The notes under the pieces were generated by a model that was not told the origin of the DNA, ran no database searches, and worked only from the letters and a program-made list of their open reading frames with translations. A program made the translations under genes and the position numbers. From Syntrophaceae bacterium UBA6078 (lineage in GTDB: Bacteria; Desulfobacterota; Syntrophia; Syntrophales; UBA2210), in NCBI GenBank assembly GCA_002428735.1, contig DIXO01000028.1, positions 62,001-126,000 on the forward strand: a DNA stretch of 64,000 nt. Direction: 5' to 3'. Positions within the stretch are counted from its first letter, which is position 1. Each line of letters opens with the position of its first letter. Of the stretch, positions 51,741 through 60,601 are shown piece by piece.

Positions 51741-52967
51741 CTATCCCCTGTTCCGGCAGCTCGTTCCCCTCGATACCCATATGAGAACGGCGATGGAGGC
51801 GATCAGGAGGGCGACCATCCCGCCGGCGAAGAGATACACCGCGTCGAGACTCCATGCCTCCTTGATCCATCCCACCAGATAGACGGCAAGCGAACCAACC
51901 CCGAAGACCAGGATAAACTTGATGCCGTATCCGGTGCTTCTCCACCGGCTGGGCGTATACTTGGCCACGAGACTGTTCTCGATGGGCTGCATCCCCAGGG
52001 AGAAAAAGATGTACATGCCCGCCGACAGGATGAGCAGTTCCTGGCTCACCAGCCCCATGAGGATGATAAAGGGGAGGGAGCAGGCATGGAAGGTGATGTA
52101 CATCCACCGGAGATCATAGCGATCAGCGACCTTTCCTCCGATAATCTGGCCCACGATTCCGATGGTGTAGATAATCGAGGCAAGCAGCGTGGCCGTCGCC
52201 GTTTTTGCGCCGGTCATGTTCGGCAGGTCGATGCCTCTGAGAATCTCCCAGAGAAAGGATGCCTTGAGCTCAAGGTAGGCGGGGAGAACGACGCTGTTGC
52301 CCCGGTACACGAGTCCCGCGATGGTCATGATGACGCACAGGACGAAGAAATATTTCATGTTGTTGTTGCCGGTGCGGGCATCCGGGGAAGGGGTATCGGC
52401 GTCCGCGTGCACCGGCGTTTCGTCTACGGTGACCATGAACAGGAGAATTCCCCAGACGATCCCCAGTGCTCCGATAATCAGATAGGTGGCTTCCCACCCG
52501 ATCAGCCAGTTCAGGAGCCCCGCGGCGAAAGGAGCGCTGATCATGCCGAGATTACCCCCTACGCCGTTGATGCCGAGGGCCATGCCCCTGTTCCGCATGC
52601 CGAAGGATATCAAGCCCATCCCGGCGGGGTGATAGCTGCTGGCAAAGAAACCGATGACGGCCAGAGAAAGCATCATCGCTGTGGAGGTGTGTGAAAGGGC
52701 GGTCAGTACGGCACCGAGGCTCGTCCCCAGGAAGAAGATGATGAGGACGGACCGGTTGTTGAACCGGTCGGCAATCATCCCCCAGGGAAGGGCGGTCAGG
52801 CCGTACAGAAGGTACATGAGAAAGCTCAGCTTCAGGACCTCGGCGAGGTCCAGCTTCAGCGAAATCATGAGCGGTATGGCGAGGGCCGGGAATATCATCT
52901 CATAGAAATGGGTGAAAAAATGGGCGACTGAGGTAAATATAAGGATCTTTCGTTCGTTGTTCATCAA
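51741..52967 (-). CDS. MFS transporter
   Basis: A 408-residue permease with twelve predicted spans. The loop 2-3 MFS signature is present as GMIADRFNNRSVLI, and a second copy-like loop is GGKVADRYDLRWMYI in the second half. The N-terminal VAHFFTHFYEMIFPALAIPL resembles sugar/organic-anion and drug-exporter branches, so substrate and direction are not predictable. It converges with ccsB and is followed downstream by no linked gene. The start lies 14 bases from the TonB-like gene region on the same strand. Confidence 0.9.
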   Translation of the reverse strand: MMNNERKILIFTSVAHFFTHFYEMIFPALAIPLMISLKLDLAEVLKLSFLMYLLYGLTALPWGMIADRFNNRSVLIIFFLGTSLGAVLTALSHTSTAMMLSLAVIGFFASSYHPAGMGLISFGMRNRGMALGINGVGGNLGMISAPFAAGLLNWLIGWEATYLIIGALGIVWGILLFMVTVDETPVHADADTPSPDARTGNNNMKYFFVLCVIMTIAGLVYRGNSVVLPAYLELKASFLWEILRGIDLPNMTGAKTATATLLASIIYTIGIVGQIIGGKVADRYDLRWMYITFHACSLPFIILMGLVSQELLILSAGMYIFFSLGMQPIENSLVAKYTPSRWRSTGYGIKFILVFGVGSLAVYLVGWIKEAWSLDAVYLFAGGMVALLIASIAVLIWVSRGTSCRNRG

Positions 52968-53008
52968 TTACATGCCTTCCACATTGTACTATAACGGGGC
53001 GTGTTCTT

Positions 53009-53560
53009 TCAGTCCGCGAGGGTGTAGCGGAATTTTGCCACGATATTGAGCCGCGCCAGTCCGAATTCTTCGGAAAGAGGGGCAAAGGGAGCGGCCGACT
53101 GGATGGCGCGCAGCGATTCCGCGTCGAGGGAAGGGTGGCCCGATGAAGCGACGGCGCGGCACGCCGCGAGGTTTCCCTCCCGCGCTATTGAAAATTCGAC
53201 GACGGTGGTTCCCACCTCTCCCCGGGTAAAGGAATCCTCAGGGTATGACCACTGCCGGTCGATGCGTTCCTTTACCTGGAGCAGGTACGGGTAATACTTT
53301 GTTTCCGTATTGTCAAGGTCCACCGTATCGACGGAGCCTCCCCGCGCGCGGCTGCGGATATTTTCCAGGAGGGCCTTCGGTTCCTGTTCCTCCTCCTGCG
53401 CGGCGGCGGTTCTATCCGGTTGTTTCTCGAACGTAACGGTATACACCTCCTCCGTGTCCGTATCGCCGGTATGAGCCAGAAAACCCACCAGAGCCAGAAC
53501 GACGATATGGGCCGCCAGCGAGAGCGCGATGGTTGTGATAAAAAACTTTTTTGTGTCCAT
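53009..53560 (-). CDS. TonB-like energy transducer
   Basis: A 183-residue protein with one N-terminal membrane anchor (FFITTIALSLAAHIVVLALVGFLA), a charged periplasmic linker and a C-terminal TonB fold (about 90-183; YPYLLQVKERIDRQWSYP, GTTVVEFSIAREGNLAACRAVASSGHPSLDAESL in part). The linker lacks the long Pro-rich repeat of classic TonB. No exbB/exbD or receptor gene is in the window, so it may serve another periplasmic function. It is followed 41 bases later by the MFS gene on the same strand. Confidence 0.85.
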   Translation of the reverse strand: MDTKKFFITTIALSLAAHIVVLALVGFLAHTGDTDTEEVYTVTFEKQPDRTAAAQEEEQEPKALLENIRSRARGGSVDTVDLDNTETKYYPYLLQVKERIDRQWSYPEDSFTRGEVGTTVVEFSIAREGNLAACRAVASSGHPSLDAESLRAIQSAAPFAPLSEEFGLARLNIVAKFRYTLAD

Positions 53561-53655
53561 GTCTTTTACGGTTCCGGCTGCTCTATATACGGCACTTTCA
53601 TGACGCTGTCCATCCGGAAATGGCCTTTTCTCCTCGACTATGGTATGAACCGAAT

Positions 53656-54105
53656 ATGAAGAACGACGCGTATTTCATGGAGATGGCCCTCGCCGAAGCT
53701 GCATCCGCCCTCGCGTCGGGGGAGGTTCCCGTGGGTGCCGTGATCGTCATGGATGGCGGAGCGCTGGCGAAGGCGCATAACTGTCCCATCATGATGCGCG
53801 ACCCCACCGCCCACGCGGAGATGCTCGCCATCCGCAAGGCGGCGGCGATCAAGCAGAACTACCGTCTCAGCGGAGCCACGCTCTATGTTACCATCGAACC
53901 CTGTGTCATGTGCGCGGGGGCGATCGTGCACGCGAGAATCAAGAGGCTCGTCTTCGGGGCCTCTGACCCCAAGGGGGGAGCCCTCTCGCTGTACGGTATC
54001 CCCGGGGACAACCGGCTCAATCATGCGGTTGCCGTAACGGGCGGGGTGCTGGCGGAAGAATGCGGTGAAATTTTGAGTAGATTTTTCCGCGCAAAAAGGA
54101 TATGA
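53656..54105 (+). CDS. tadA: tRNA-specific adenosine deaminase
   Basis: Converts A34 to inosine in tRNA-Arg(ACG). The 149-residue zinc enzyme has HAE (His53, Glu55) and PCVMC (Cys83, Cys86), then RIKRLVFGASDPKGG. The start at 53656 gives normal family length; a longer in-frame start has no similarity. It is immediately followed by two tRNA-Ser genes. Confidence 0.95.
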   Translation: MKNDAYFMEMALAEAASALASGEVPVGAVIVMDGGALAKAHNCPIMMRDPTAHAEMLAIRKAAAIKQNYRLSGATLYVTIEPCVMCAGAIVHARIKRLVFGASDPKGGALSLYGIPGDNRLNHAVAVTGGVLAEECGEILSRFFRAKRI

Positions 54106-54125
54106 GGGCGAGTTCAAAAGGAACG

Positions 54126-54220
54126 CGGAGAGGTACCGAAGTGGTCGTAACGGGATCGACTCGAAATCGATTTGGGGGCCACAAGCCCTCACGGGGGTTC
54201 GAATCCCCCCCTCTCCGCCA
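54126..54220 (+). tRNA. tRNA-Ser (CGA)
   Basis: Acceptor GGAGAGG pairs with CCTCTCC, discriminator G, CCA encoded. Anticodon stem ATCGA/TCGAT with loop CTCGAAA gives CGA. A long variable arm (GGGGGCCACAAGCCCTC) is typical of serine tRNA. Confidence 0.96.
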
Positions 54221-54235
54221 TGATATAACCCGTAT

Positions 54236-54329
<94 letters not shown>

Positions 54330-54349
54330 TATTTCTGGCATCGGAGTGT

Positions 54350-54451
54350 TGGCGGCCGGGCCCCGTGGAACGGCGGATTGTGAACCCCGTCAGGTCCGGA
54401 AGGAAGCAGCGGCAGCAGTTTCGGCGTTTGCTGCGGGTTCCCCCGGCTGCC
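54350..54451 (+). ncRNA. ffs: Signal recognition particle RNA, small bacterial type (4.5S)
   Basis: Scaffold for Ffh in membrane targeting. The signature GTCAGGTCCGGAAGGAAGC lies at about 54389-54407, with the terminal helix TGGCGGCCGGG (from 54350) pairing with CCCGGCTGCCA (to 54451). It lacks the Alu domain, as usual in Gram-negatives. Placement directly before dnaX is a recurrent arrangement. Confidence 0.95.
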
Positions 54452-54494
54452 ATCCTCACCTTCGTACCGGAACCGCTTGATCACAGGGACACCC

Positions 54495-56135
54495 ATGGAA
54501 TATCTTGTCCTGGCACGTAAATGTAGACCCCAGATATTTGAGAACGTTGTGGGGCAGGATCACGTCGTCAAGACGCTTCGGAACGCCGTCCGGCTCAATC
54601 GAATCTCCCATGCTTACATCTTCAGCGGTCCCCGGGGGACCGGGAAGACCTCGGTGGCCCGCATCCTGGCGAAATCCATCAACTGCGCCGAGGGGCCCAC
54701 GGAGACGCCATGCAACCAATGCGCGAATTGTTCGGAGATCACGGCCGGATCGTCCCTCGACGTGCGTGAAATAGACGGGGCTTCCAACAACAAGGTGGAT
54801 GAGGTACGGGAATTGCGGGAGAATATCAAATTCTCTCCCGTCTCTTCGCGCTACAAGATATACATCATCGACGAGGTCCACATGCTGTCCAAGGCGGCCT
54901 TCAACGCCCTCCTCAAGACCCTGGAAGAGCCGCCCCCCCATGTTGTCTTTATCTTCGCCACTACCGAGATCCCCCAGGTCCCCGCCACGATCCTTTCGCG
55001 GTGCCAGCGGTTCGACTTCAAACGGATCTCCGTGCGGCAGATAGCGGAGAACCTGGGGCATATCGCGCGGGAGGAGGAAATTGCCGTCAGCGATACGGCC
55101 CTTTCATGGATAGCGCGCGAGGGGCAGGGAAGCCTGCGTGACGCCCAGAGCATCTTCGATCAGGTCATCTCCTACGCCGGAAAAGAGATCAAGGATACCG
55201 ACGTTGAGGAACTCCTCGACCTGGGAGACCGTCGCCTGGTATCCGAACTCGCCGGGGCCGTCATTGCCCGCGACGCCGGGGCGTGTCTGAAGATCATCGA
55301 TGACGCGTACTATTCCGGCGCCGACGTTGACCATTTCTATCGGCTGCTCATGGAGTATTTCATGAATCTCCTGACCGCGAAGGTGACGGGTGGAAAGGGG
55401 CTCCTTGCCGATCTCCCGGATCACGAAGTGGCGGACCTGCAGAAACTGGCGGAAGGGGCGTCGCAGGACACGATACAGCGCCTTCTGGATATCCTCATGG
55501 CGGAAGAATATGATATACGCAAAAGCCCTGAGCCGCGGATCAACCTCGAATACGCCGTTGTCAAGATGGCCTATCTCGAACCGCTGATTCCCATCGACGA
55601 GATTCTCGCGCGCATGGAGGGGCTCGAAGAGAGACTCGGCGGAGGCGTGAGGGAAACGGATTCCCCGGCACAGCGCCCCGCTGAAGGGCGGTCCGTGTCC
55701 GAACCCTCTTCCCTGATGAGATACCGGCAGGGAGATACCGGCGATCCGTGGCAGGCGCTGAAAGGTTTCATAAAGGAGAAAAATCCCCCCCTCAGTTCGA
55801 AGATAGACAACGGAACCTTCATAAGCTACGAGAATGGACGGCTGAGGGTGGGATTCCCGAAGGGGTATCTCTTTCTGGACGTCATCCGGAGCGAGACGCA
55901 GCAGAATCTGCTGCAGCGGATGGCGGAAGAATTTTTCGGGGAGGGGACAACCATAGAGATCGCGACGCTCGAAGATGAGCCTCAAACATCCGGCGCCGCG
56001 GCGTCGAACGGTGCGCGACGGACAAACGACATCAAAAACGAGGCGCTCAGAGATCCCCTCGTGCAGAAGGTTATGGATGTGTTTCCCGGCGCTGAGATCG
56101 TGGATGTGAGGGTAAACGGTTCAAGGAGGCAATAA
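54495..56135 (+). CDS. dnaX: DNA polymerase III subunits gamma/tau
   Basis: Clamp-loader ATPase. The 546-residue chain shows LARKCRPQIFENVVGQDHV, Walker A GPRGTGKTS, the C4 zinc module (CAEGPTETPCNQCANC), Walker B IIDEVHML and the SRC motif ILSRCQRFDFKRI. The C-terminal extension past residue 370 corresponds to the tau part but is shorter than in E. coli. I see no A-rich slippage site that would make a separate gamma form. It is the first gene of dnaX-ybaB-recR. Confidence 0.97.
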   Translation: MEYLVLARKCRPQIFENVVGQDHVVKTLRNAVRLNRISHAYIFSGPRGTGKTSVARILAKSINCAEGPTETPCNQCANCSEITAGSSLDVREIDGASNNKVDEVRELRENIKFSPVSSRYKIYIIDEVHMLSKAAFNALLKTLEEPPPHVVFIFATTEIPQVPATILSRCQRFDFKRISVRQIAENLGHIAREEEIAVSDTALSWIAREGQGSLRDAQSIFDQVISYAGKEIKDTDVEELLDLGDRRLVSELAGAVIARDAGACLKIIDDAYYSGADVDHFYRLLMEYFMNLLTAKVTGGKGLLADLPDHEVADLQKLAEGASQDTIQRLLDILMAEEYDIRKSPEPRINLEYAVVKMAYLEPLIPIDEILARMEGLEERLGGGVRETDSPAQRPAEGRSVSEPSSLMRYRQGDTGDPWQALKGFIKEKNPPLSSKIDNGTFISYENGRLRVGFPKGYLFLDVIRSETQQNLLQRMAEEFFGEGTTIEIATLEDEPQTSGAAASNGARRTNDIKNEALRDPLVQKVMDVFPGAEIVDVRVNGSRRQ

Positions 56136-56137
56136 CA

Positions 56138-56452
56138 GTGGCACATGACATGGGAAAATTGATGAAGCAGGCCCAGCAGATGCAGGCGAAGATGATGCGC
56201 GTGCAGGAAGAGCTGGAGGGACGGACGGTGGAGGCGACGTCCGGCGGCGGCATGGTGACGGCCGTCGTCAACGGGAAACACGAACTGATATCGCTGAAGA
56301 TCGAGAAGGACGTGGTCGATCCGGAGGATATCGAGATGCTCCAGGACCTCGTCGTGGCCGCCGTGAATGAGGGGGTGCGCAAGGCGCAGGAAATGGCCCA
56401 GGAGGAGATGTCGAAGCTCACCGGCGGTTTCCGTATCCCCGGCCTGACATAG
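56138..56452 (+). CDS. Nucleoid-associated protein YbaB/EbfC
   Basis: A 104-residue DNA-binding homodimer. The family core is GKLMKQAQQMQAKMMRVQEELEGRTVEATSGGGMV-like in the first half (only part quoted), then VVNGKHELISLKI and the C-terminal helix. It starts at GTG 7 bases after AAGGAGGC, two bases after the dnaX stop. Length and placement between dnaX and recR are standard. Confidence 0.96.
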   Translation: MAHDMGKLMKQAQQMQAKMMRVQEELEGRTVEATSGGGMVTAVVNGKHELISLKIEKDVVDPEDIEMLQDLVVAAVNEGVRKAQEMAQEEMSKLTGGFRIPGLT

Positions 56453-56546
56453 CACGGTTTTGAGATTTGTGCTTTATCACGATTCCCCTCCGGCATGAGG
56501 AACTGATTCGAACATGGCGGAGGGCTGACATGCAAGGTTTTCAGCG

Positions 56547-57146
56547 ATGACAGGTTACGCTCCCCCGATCCGGCGTCTCATACAGGAATTGTCCCGGTTT
56601 CCCGGGATCGGCGAAAAAACAGCCACACGACTGGCGATGTTCATACTCCATACTCCGGAACGGGACGCCGCCCGGCTCGCCGAGAGTATCATGGAGGTGA
56701 AGCGGAAGATCCACTTCTGCCCCGTCTGTTTCAATCTCACGGAGGGGGACGTGTGCGAGATATGCGGCGATCCCGCGCGGGACCGGGAGATTATCTGCGT
56801 GGTCGAGGACCCCGATTCGCTCGTTGCCATCGAAGAGAGCGGCAGCTTCAAGGGGACCTACCACGTCCTGCACGGTGTTCTCTCTCCCGCCGACGGGATT
56901 GGTCCGGAATCCCTGCGGCTCCGGGAACTGGTCGAAAGAATTGGGGTGAACAGCGTCCGGGAGGTCATCCTCGCCACCAATCCCAGCGTCCAGGGAGAAT
57001 CGACCGCCCTCCTCGTGACCAAGCTTCTCCAGGGGAAAGATGTCGCGGTGACGCGGATAGCCTTCGGCATCCCCATTGGGGGCGATCTGAAATACGTGGA
57101 CAGCATGACCATGACAAAGGCCATGGAGTTCCGCCGGGGGATGTGA
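56547..57146 (+). CDS. recR: Recombination mediator protein RecR
   Basis: Works with RecF/RecO to load RecA at gaps. The 199-residue protein shows the HhH motif (LSRFPGIGEKTATRLA), the C4 zinc finger (CPVCFNLTEGDVCEICGD), a Toprim domain (ICVVEDPDSLVAIE) and the C-terminal Walker-like region (TRIAFGIPIGGDLKYVDSMT). It is followed 9 bases later by the fumarase alpha gene. Confidence 0.98.
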   Translation: MTGYAPPIRRLIQELSRFPGIGEKTATRLAMFILHTPERDAARLAESIMEVKRKIHFCPVCFNLTEGDVCEICGDPARDREIICVVEDPDSLVAIEESGSFKGTYHVLHGVLSPADGIGPESLRLRELVERIGVNSVREVILATNPSVQGESTALLVTKLLQGKDVAVTRIAFGIPIGGDLKYVDSMTMTKAMEFRRGM

Positions 57147-57155
57147 GGCCGCACC

Positions 57156-58007
57156 ATGAATGCCATCAGAGAGATACCCTGTGACAGGATCGTCGATACG
57201 GTCCGGGAACTCTTCATCAGGACGAACACCGACCTTGGGGACGATGTCCTGTCCGCCATCCGCCAGGCCGAACAATCCGAAGACACGCAGCTCGGGAAAT
57301 ACGCCCTGGAGAAGATCCTTGAGAACGCGAAGATCGCAAAGGACGACTCCCTCCCCCTCTGCCAGGATACGGGCCTCGCGGTCCTCTTCGTGGAGGTGGG
57401 ACAGGATGTCCATGTCACGGGAGGGGACTTCAACGAGGCGATTCAGGAAGGCGTCAGGAGGGCATACCGGGAGGGTTTCCTGAGAAAATCCGTCTGCGAC
57501 CCGATTACGCGGGCGAATACCGGCGACAACACCCCCGCTGTTATCCACACGGAAATCGTTCCGGGGAACACCATGCGGATCATCGCCATGCCGAAGGGGG
57601 GCGGGAGCGAGAATATGAGCAACTCCGTCATGCTTCTCCCGTCGGCGGGGCTGGAGGGAATCCGGGAACATGTCGTCGATATGGTGAAAAAGGCCGGGCC
57701 CAATCCCTGCCCGCCCACGATCGTCGGCGTGGGGATCGGAGGATCGATTGAAAAATCGGCGCTCCTCGCGAAAAAGGCCCTCGCGCGCCCCGTGGGAGAG
57801 CCGAACCGGTCGGATCCTCGCCTGGCGGGGCTGGAGCGGGAAACCCTCCAGGAGATCAACGCTCTGGGTATCGGACCCCAGGGGTACGGCGGGCGAACCA
57901 CCTCCCTTGCCGTGCACGTGGAGATGACACCCTGCCATATCGCGAGCCTCCCGGTAACGGTCAACATCCAGTGCCACGTGGCGCGCCACGGAGAGGCGGT
58001 CATCTGA
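57156..58007 (+). CDS. Class I fumarate hydratase (or L-tartrate dehydratase), alpha subunit
   Basis: The 283-residue N-terminal half of the oxygen-labile [4Fe-4S] fumarase found in anaerobes. Three conserved cysteines in LPLCQDTGLAV, SVCDPITRANTGDNTPA and GPNPCPPTIVGVGIGG would bind the cluster. The pairing GGGSENMSN and GPQGYGGRTT is typical. The family also includes TtdA (tartrate dehydratase) and mesaconate-type hydratases, so substrate is probable but not proven. It lies directly after recR and is coupled to the beta subunit with a 3-base gap. Confidence 0.93.
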   Translation: MNAIREIPCDRIVDTVRELFIRTNTDLGDDVLSAIRQAEQSEDTQLGKYALEKILENAKIAKDDSLPLCQDTGLAVLFVEVGQDVHVTGGDFNEAIQEGVRRAYREGFLRKSVCDPITRANTGDNTPAVIHTEIVPGNTMRIIAMPKGGGSENMSNSVMLLPSAGLEGIREHVVDMVKKAGPNPCPPTIVGVGIGGSIEKSALLAKKALARPVGEPNRSDPRLAGLERETLQEINALGIGPQGYGGRTTSLAVHVEMTPCHIASLPVTVNIQCHVARHGEAVI

Positions 58008-58010
58008 GCC

Positions 58011-58562
58011 ATGGAGCACACCCATACCATCCATACACCCCTGACCGAAGATATCTGTGAAGGTCTCCGCGCCGGCGACCGGATACTCCTGAGCGGAAGC
58101 ATCATTACCGGCCGGGATACGGCGCACAAACGGCTTGCGGCGCTCTTGGCCGACGGGAAAGAACTTCCGGTGAAACTGGAGGGCGAGACGATCTTTTACG
58201 CGGCCCCCACACCGGCGCGTCCCGGGCGGGTCATCGGCTCCATCGGGCCCACGACCAGCTACCGGATGGATGCATTCGCCCCTCTCCTGATGGAGGCGGG
58301 GATCAGGGGGATGATCGGAAAGGGAAAGCGAAATGACGCCGTCAGGGATGCCATCGTACGCTGCAAAGCTGTATATCTCGGAGCCATGGGGGGAATCGCG
58401 GCGCTCATGTCCGCGTGCGTGAAAAAGGCGGAGGTCATTGCCTATGCGGACCTGGGTCCCGAGGCGATCATGCGCCTGGAGATAGAGGAGTTCCCCCTGA
58501 TCGTCATAAATGATTCAAAGGGAGGGGATCTGTACGAAGAAGCTGTCAGCCGGAGGGTATGA
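58011..58562 (+). CDS. Class I fumarate hydratase, beta subunit
   Basis: The 183-residue C-terminal half of class I fumarase. Swivel domain residues include GDRILLSGSIITGRDTAHKRL, GPTTSYRMD and GMIGKGKRNDAV, and the end VINDSKGGDLY carries the phosphate-like carboxylate site. It starts 3 bases after the alpha stop. It is 48 bases ahead of the aconitase-X gene, which may extend the same transcript. Confidence 0.93.
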   Translation: MEHTHTIHTPLTEDICEGLRAGDRILLSGSIITGRDTAHKRLAALLADGKELPVKLEGETIFYAAPTPARPGRVIGSIGPTTSYRMDAFAPLLMEAGIRGMIGKGKRNDAVRDAIVRCKAVYLGAMGGIAALMSACVKKAEVIAYADLGPEAIMRLEIEEFPLIVINDSKGGDLYEEAVSRRV

Positions 58563-58610
58563 ATCCGTATAAAAAGCGCTTAGCCGGGGCGGACACGAGC
58601 GAGAGGGCAC

Positions 58611-59870
58611 ATGCATCTTACAGATAAAGAAAAAAGGATGGCTGGAGGGGAAGAGGGGGAGGGCGTCCGAAGGTCCATGGAACTCCTCATCAAGCTGGGG
58701 GATTCGTTTGGAGCGGAGAAACTGGCCCCTATCTCCTATGGTCATATCAGTTATGATTTCTGCCCGGAAAAATTCTGGAACCTGATGACGGAGGGATTGG
58801 AAAAGACATCACACAGGGTGACCACGCACCCTTCCTATCAACCGGAGATATGGAAGGAGTGGGGGTTGCCCCTTGCGGACAGGTGGATCGGCGAACATGA
58901 ACGAAAACTGGAGACGTTCAAACGCCTGGGATGGCTGCGCACCGAAACCTGCGCCGAATATCTCCTGGGTATCATCCCGCGCAAGGGTGATATCGTCTCC
59001 ATGGGGGGAAGCTGTATGCAGGTGGCCAATAACAGCCTCTTCGGGGCGCGGGTGGACCGGATGGGTATCCTGGTATCCCTGGCTGCCGCGGTATGCGGGC
59101 GGACACCTCTCATGGGTCTCCTTTTACAGGAGAACCGGTATGCCAGTCATATTGTGGAACTCAAAGATCTGGACGTGAGCGACTGGACCTCTTCTCACTA
59201 CCACTGTTTAGGGTATTGCATCGGAGACCGGATTCCGGGGTTCAGGCCTGTTGCCGTAAACGGGTTGCCTCCCCATCTCCCTTTTGACTTTATCCGCGCG
59301 CTGGTCATATCCATGCCGACATCAGGCTCGGTCACCCTCGGTCATATCGTCGGAAACACCCCCGAGGCCCCGACGCTCGATGCCGCTTGTGGGGGAAAGA
59401 GGCCTGAACATGTTATTACCATCGGAAAGCGTGAGATGGCGGAAACATGGCAGAGGCTCAACGTCTGGGAAAACGACAGGGTGGACCACGTGGCCTTTGG
59501 CTGTCCCCATGCCACCATCGACGAAATCGGCAGGATCGCCGGTCTGCTGGAGGGCAAAAAAATCAGAACATCTCTTCTGATTGGCGCCTCGGCTCCCGTG
59601 GAGACCCTTGCCAGGCAGCAGGGTTGGGCCGGGATTATTGAGCATGCGGGCGGGCATTTTCTCCCTGTGTGTCCGTCGATTGGGAATCCGTTCACCAGGC
59701 GAGATATTGCCGGTGAGAAGCAGGCCCGAAGCGCGGCTACTAATTCGGCGCGGAGCGCTCACTATCTGGCTACGGTCAGCGGGGTCCAGGTCTTTTTTGG
59801 AACCGAGGAAGAATGTATCAACGCAGCCATCACCGGAAGATGGCGTGGAAAGGTGCCGATATGGAAATAG
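58611..59870 (+). CDS. Aconitase-X large (catalytic) subunit, copy 1
   Basis: A 419-residue AcnX (DUF521) protein. Known AcnX enzymes dehydrate cis-3-hydroxy-L-proline or mevalonate 5-phosphate using an iron-sulfur cluster. Here three cysteines fit the cluster-ligand positions: Cys114 (TETCAEYLLG), Cys298 (FGCPHATIDE) and Cys354 (LPVCPSIGN). Other family traits are NSLFGARVDR and GNTPEAPTL. Two extra cysteines (135 in GGSCMQVAN and 260 in AACGG) occupy positions that are Gly or Leu in copy 2. The 10-base overlap with the swivel gene shows a two-subunit enzyme. The substrate is unknown. Confidence 0.9.
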   Translation: MHLTDKEKRMAGGEEGEGVRRSMELLIKLGDSFGAEKLAPISYGHISYDFCPEKFWNLMTEGLEKTSHRVTTHPSYQPEIWKEWGLPLADRWIGEHERKLETFKRLGWLRTETCAEYLLGIIPRKGDIVSMGGSCMQVANNSLFGARVDRMGILVSLAAAVCGRTPLMGLLLQENRYASHIVELKDLDVSDWTSSHYHCLGYCIGDRIPGFRPVAVNGLPPHLPFDFIRALVISMPTSGSVTLGHIVGNTPEAPTLDAACGGKRPEHVITIGKREMAETWQRLNVWENDRVDHVAFGCPHATIDEIGRIAGLLEGKKIRTSLLIGASAPVETLARQQGWAGIIEHAGGHFLPVCPSIGNPFTRRDIAGEKQARSAATNSARSAHYLATVSGVQVFFGTEEECINAAITGRWRGKVPIWK

Positions 59871-60265
59871 GGGCTCATACCGTCTGTGCAGGAAAAGCAG
59901 AAGGGGAAGCGGTTGTCTATGAAGGTCCCTTTTCCTTTATGGGAGATATGGACCCGTTAACAGGCAGGATTTGTGTCCCCCGGCATCCGCTGGAGGGACA
60001 GAGTCTTGTTAACAAGGTTTTTGTTTTCACAACCGGAAAGGGTTCAAGCGCGGGGGATTGCGCCGCGTGGGCGGCACGAGAAAACGGCACTATGCCCGCG
60101 GCGATTATCTGTCTGGAAAGCGAGCCGATTCTATCCGGCGCCGTCATTATTACCGGTATCCCCACGGTGGACCGACCGCACAAAAATCCTTTTGATCTGA
60201 TCCGTACAGGGGATTGTATCAGGGTGGATGCCGATGCAGGCATCATTGAGATTACCCAAAAATAG
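59861..60265 (+). CDS. Aconitase-X small (swivel) subunit
   Basis: A 134-residue DUF126 swivel domain that in two-gene AcnX enzymes closes over the active site. The motif TGKGSSAGDCAAWAARENG carries the Ser pair expected to bind the substrate carboxylate or phosphate. The conserved opening (AGKAEGEAVV) and end (GDCIRVDADAGIIEI) are present. Its ATG lies inside the last codons of the large subunit gene, so the two are translationally coupled. Single-chain (fused) AcnX proteins exist elsewhere; here the parts are separate. Confidence 0.92.
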   Translation: MEIGAHTVCAGKAEGEAVVYEGPFSFMGDMDPLTGRICVPRHPLEGQSLVNKVFVFTTGKGSSAGDCAAWAARENGTMPAAIICLESEPILSGAVIITGIPTVDRPHKNPFDLIRTGDCIRVDADAGIIEITQK

Positions 60266-60542
60266 ACATGGAAACCCGCCGTTATTGAAGAGTTTCCATA
60301 AGGAACGGTAAAATGTTTCTCGAAGCAGGGGACCGGTGACGAGCTGCCATCAAGTCGGCGCGCCGTCGCCACCTTCGCTTCATGACCGGCGTTGATGTAT
60401 CTGTGGTCTTTTCCTCTTCCCGCGGTTCCTCTCCACGTTCATATTATATCATCAGCCCGTTTTGCGGGGCAATCCCTAACCATCCATAATCTTTTATATT
60501 TTCCGATCTTCTAAAGAATGTTCCCATAAAGTAAAAATTCTC
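60266..60542. other. Intergenic region between the aconitase-X pair and the regulator
   Basis: There is no gene. An inverted repeat ATGGAAAC-N16-GTTTCCAT (60268-60299) lies 3 bases after the stop, overlapping a CCGTT/AACGG pair, and may act as a terminator although no T run follows. Composition shifts from GC-rich to AT-rich toward the promoter. Confidence 0.5.
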
Positions 60543-60588
60543 TTGACAGGTCACATGAGGATTTTGTATATTGTCTACAAATAGACAA
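60543..60588 (+). promoter_or_regulatory. Promoter with perfect palindromic operator of the GntR gene
   Basis: TTGACA (60543-60548), 17-18 bases, GTATAT/TATATT (60566-60572). Immediately downstream is TTGTCTACAAATAGACAA (60571-60588), a perfect 7-4-7 inverted repeat overlapping the start-site region. FadR-type GntR proteins bind short GT...AC palindromes, so auto-repression is likely. The ribosome site GGAGG follows at 60592. Confidence 0.8.
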
Positions 60589-60601
60589 ATTGGAGGCACG
60601 C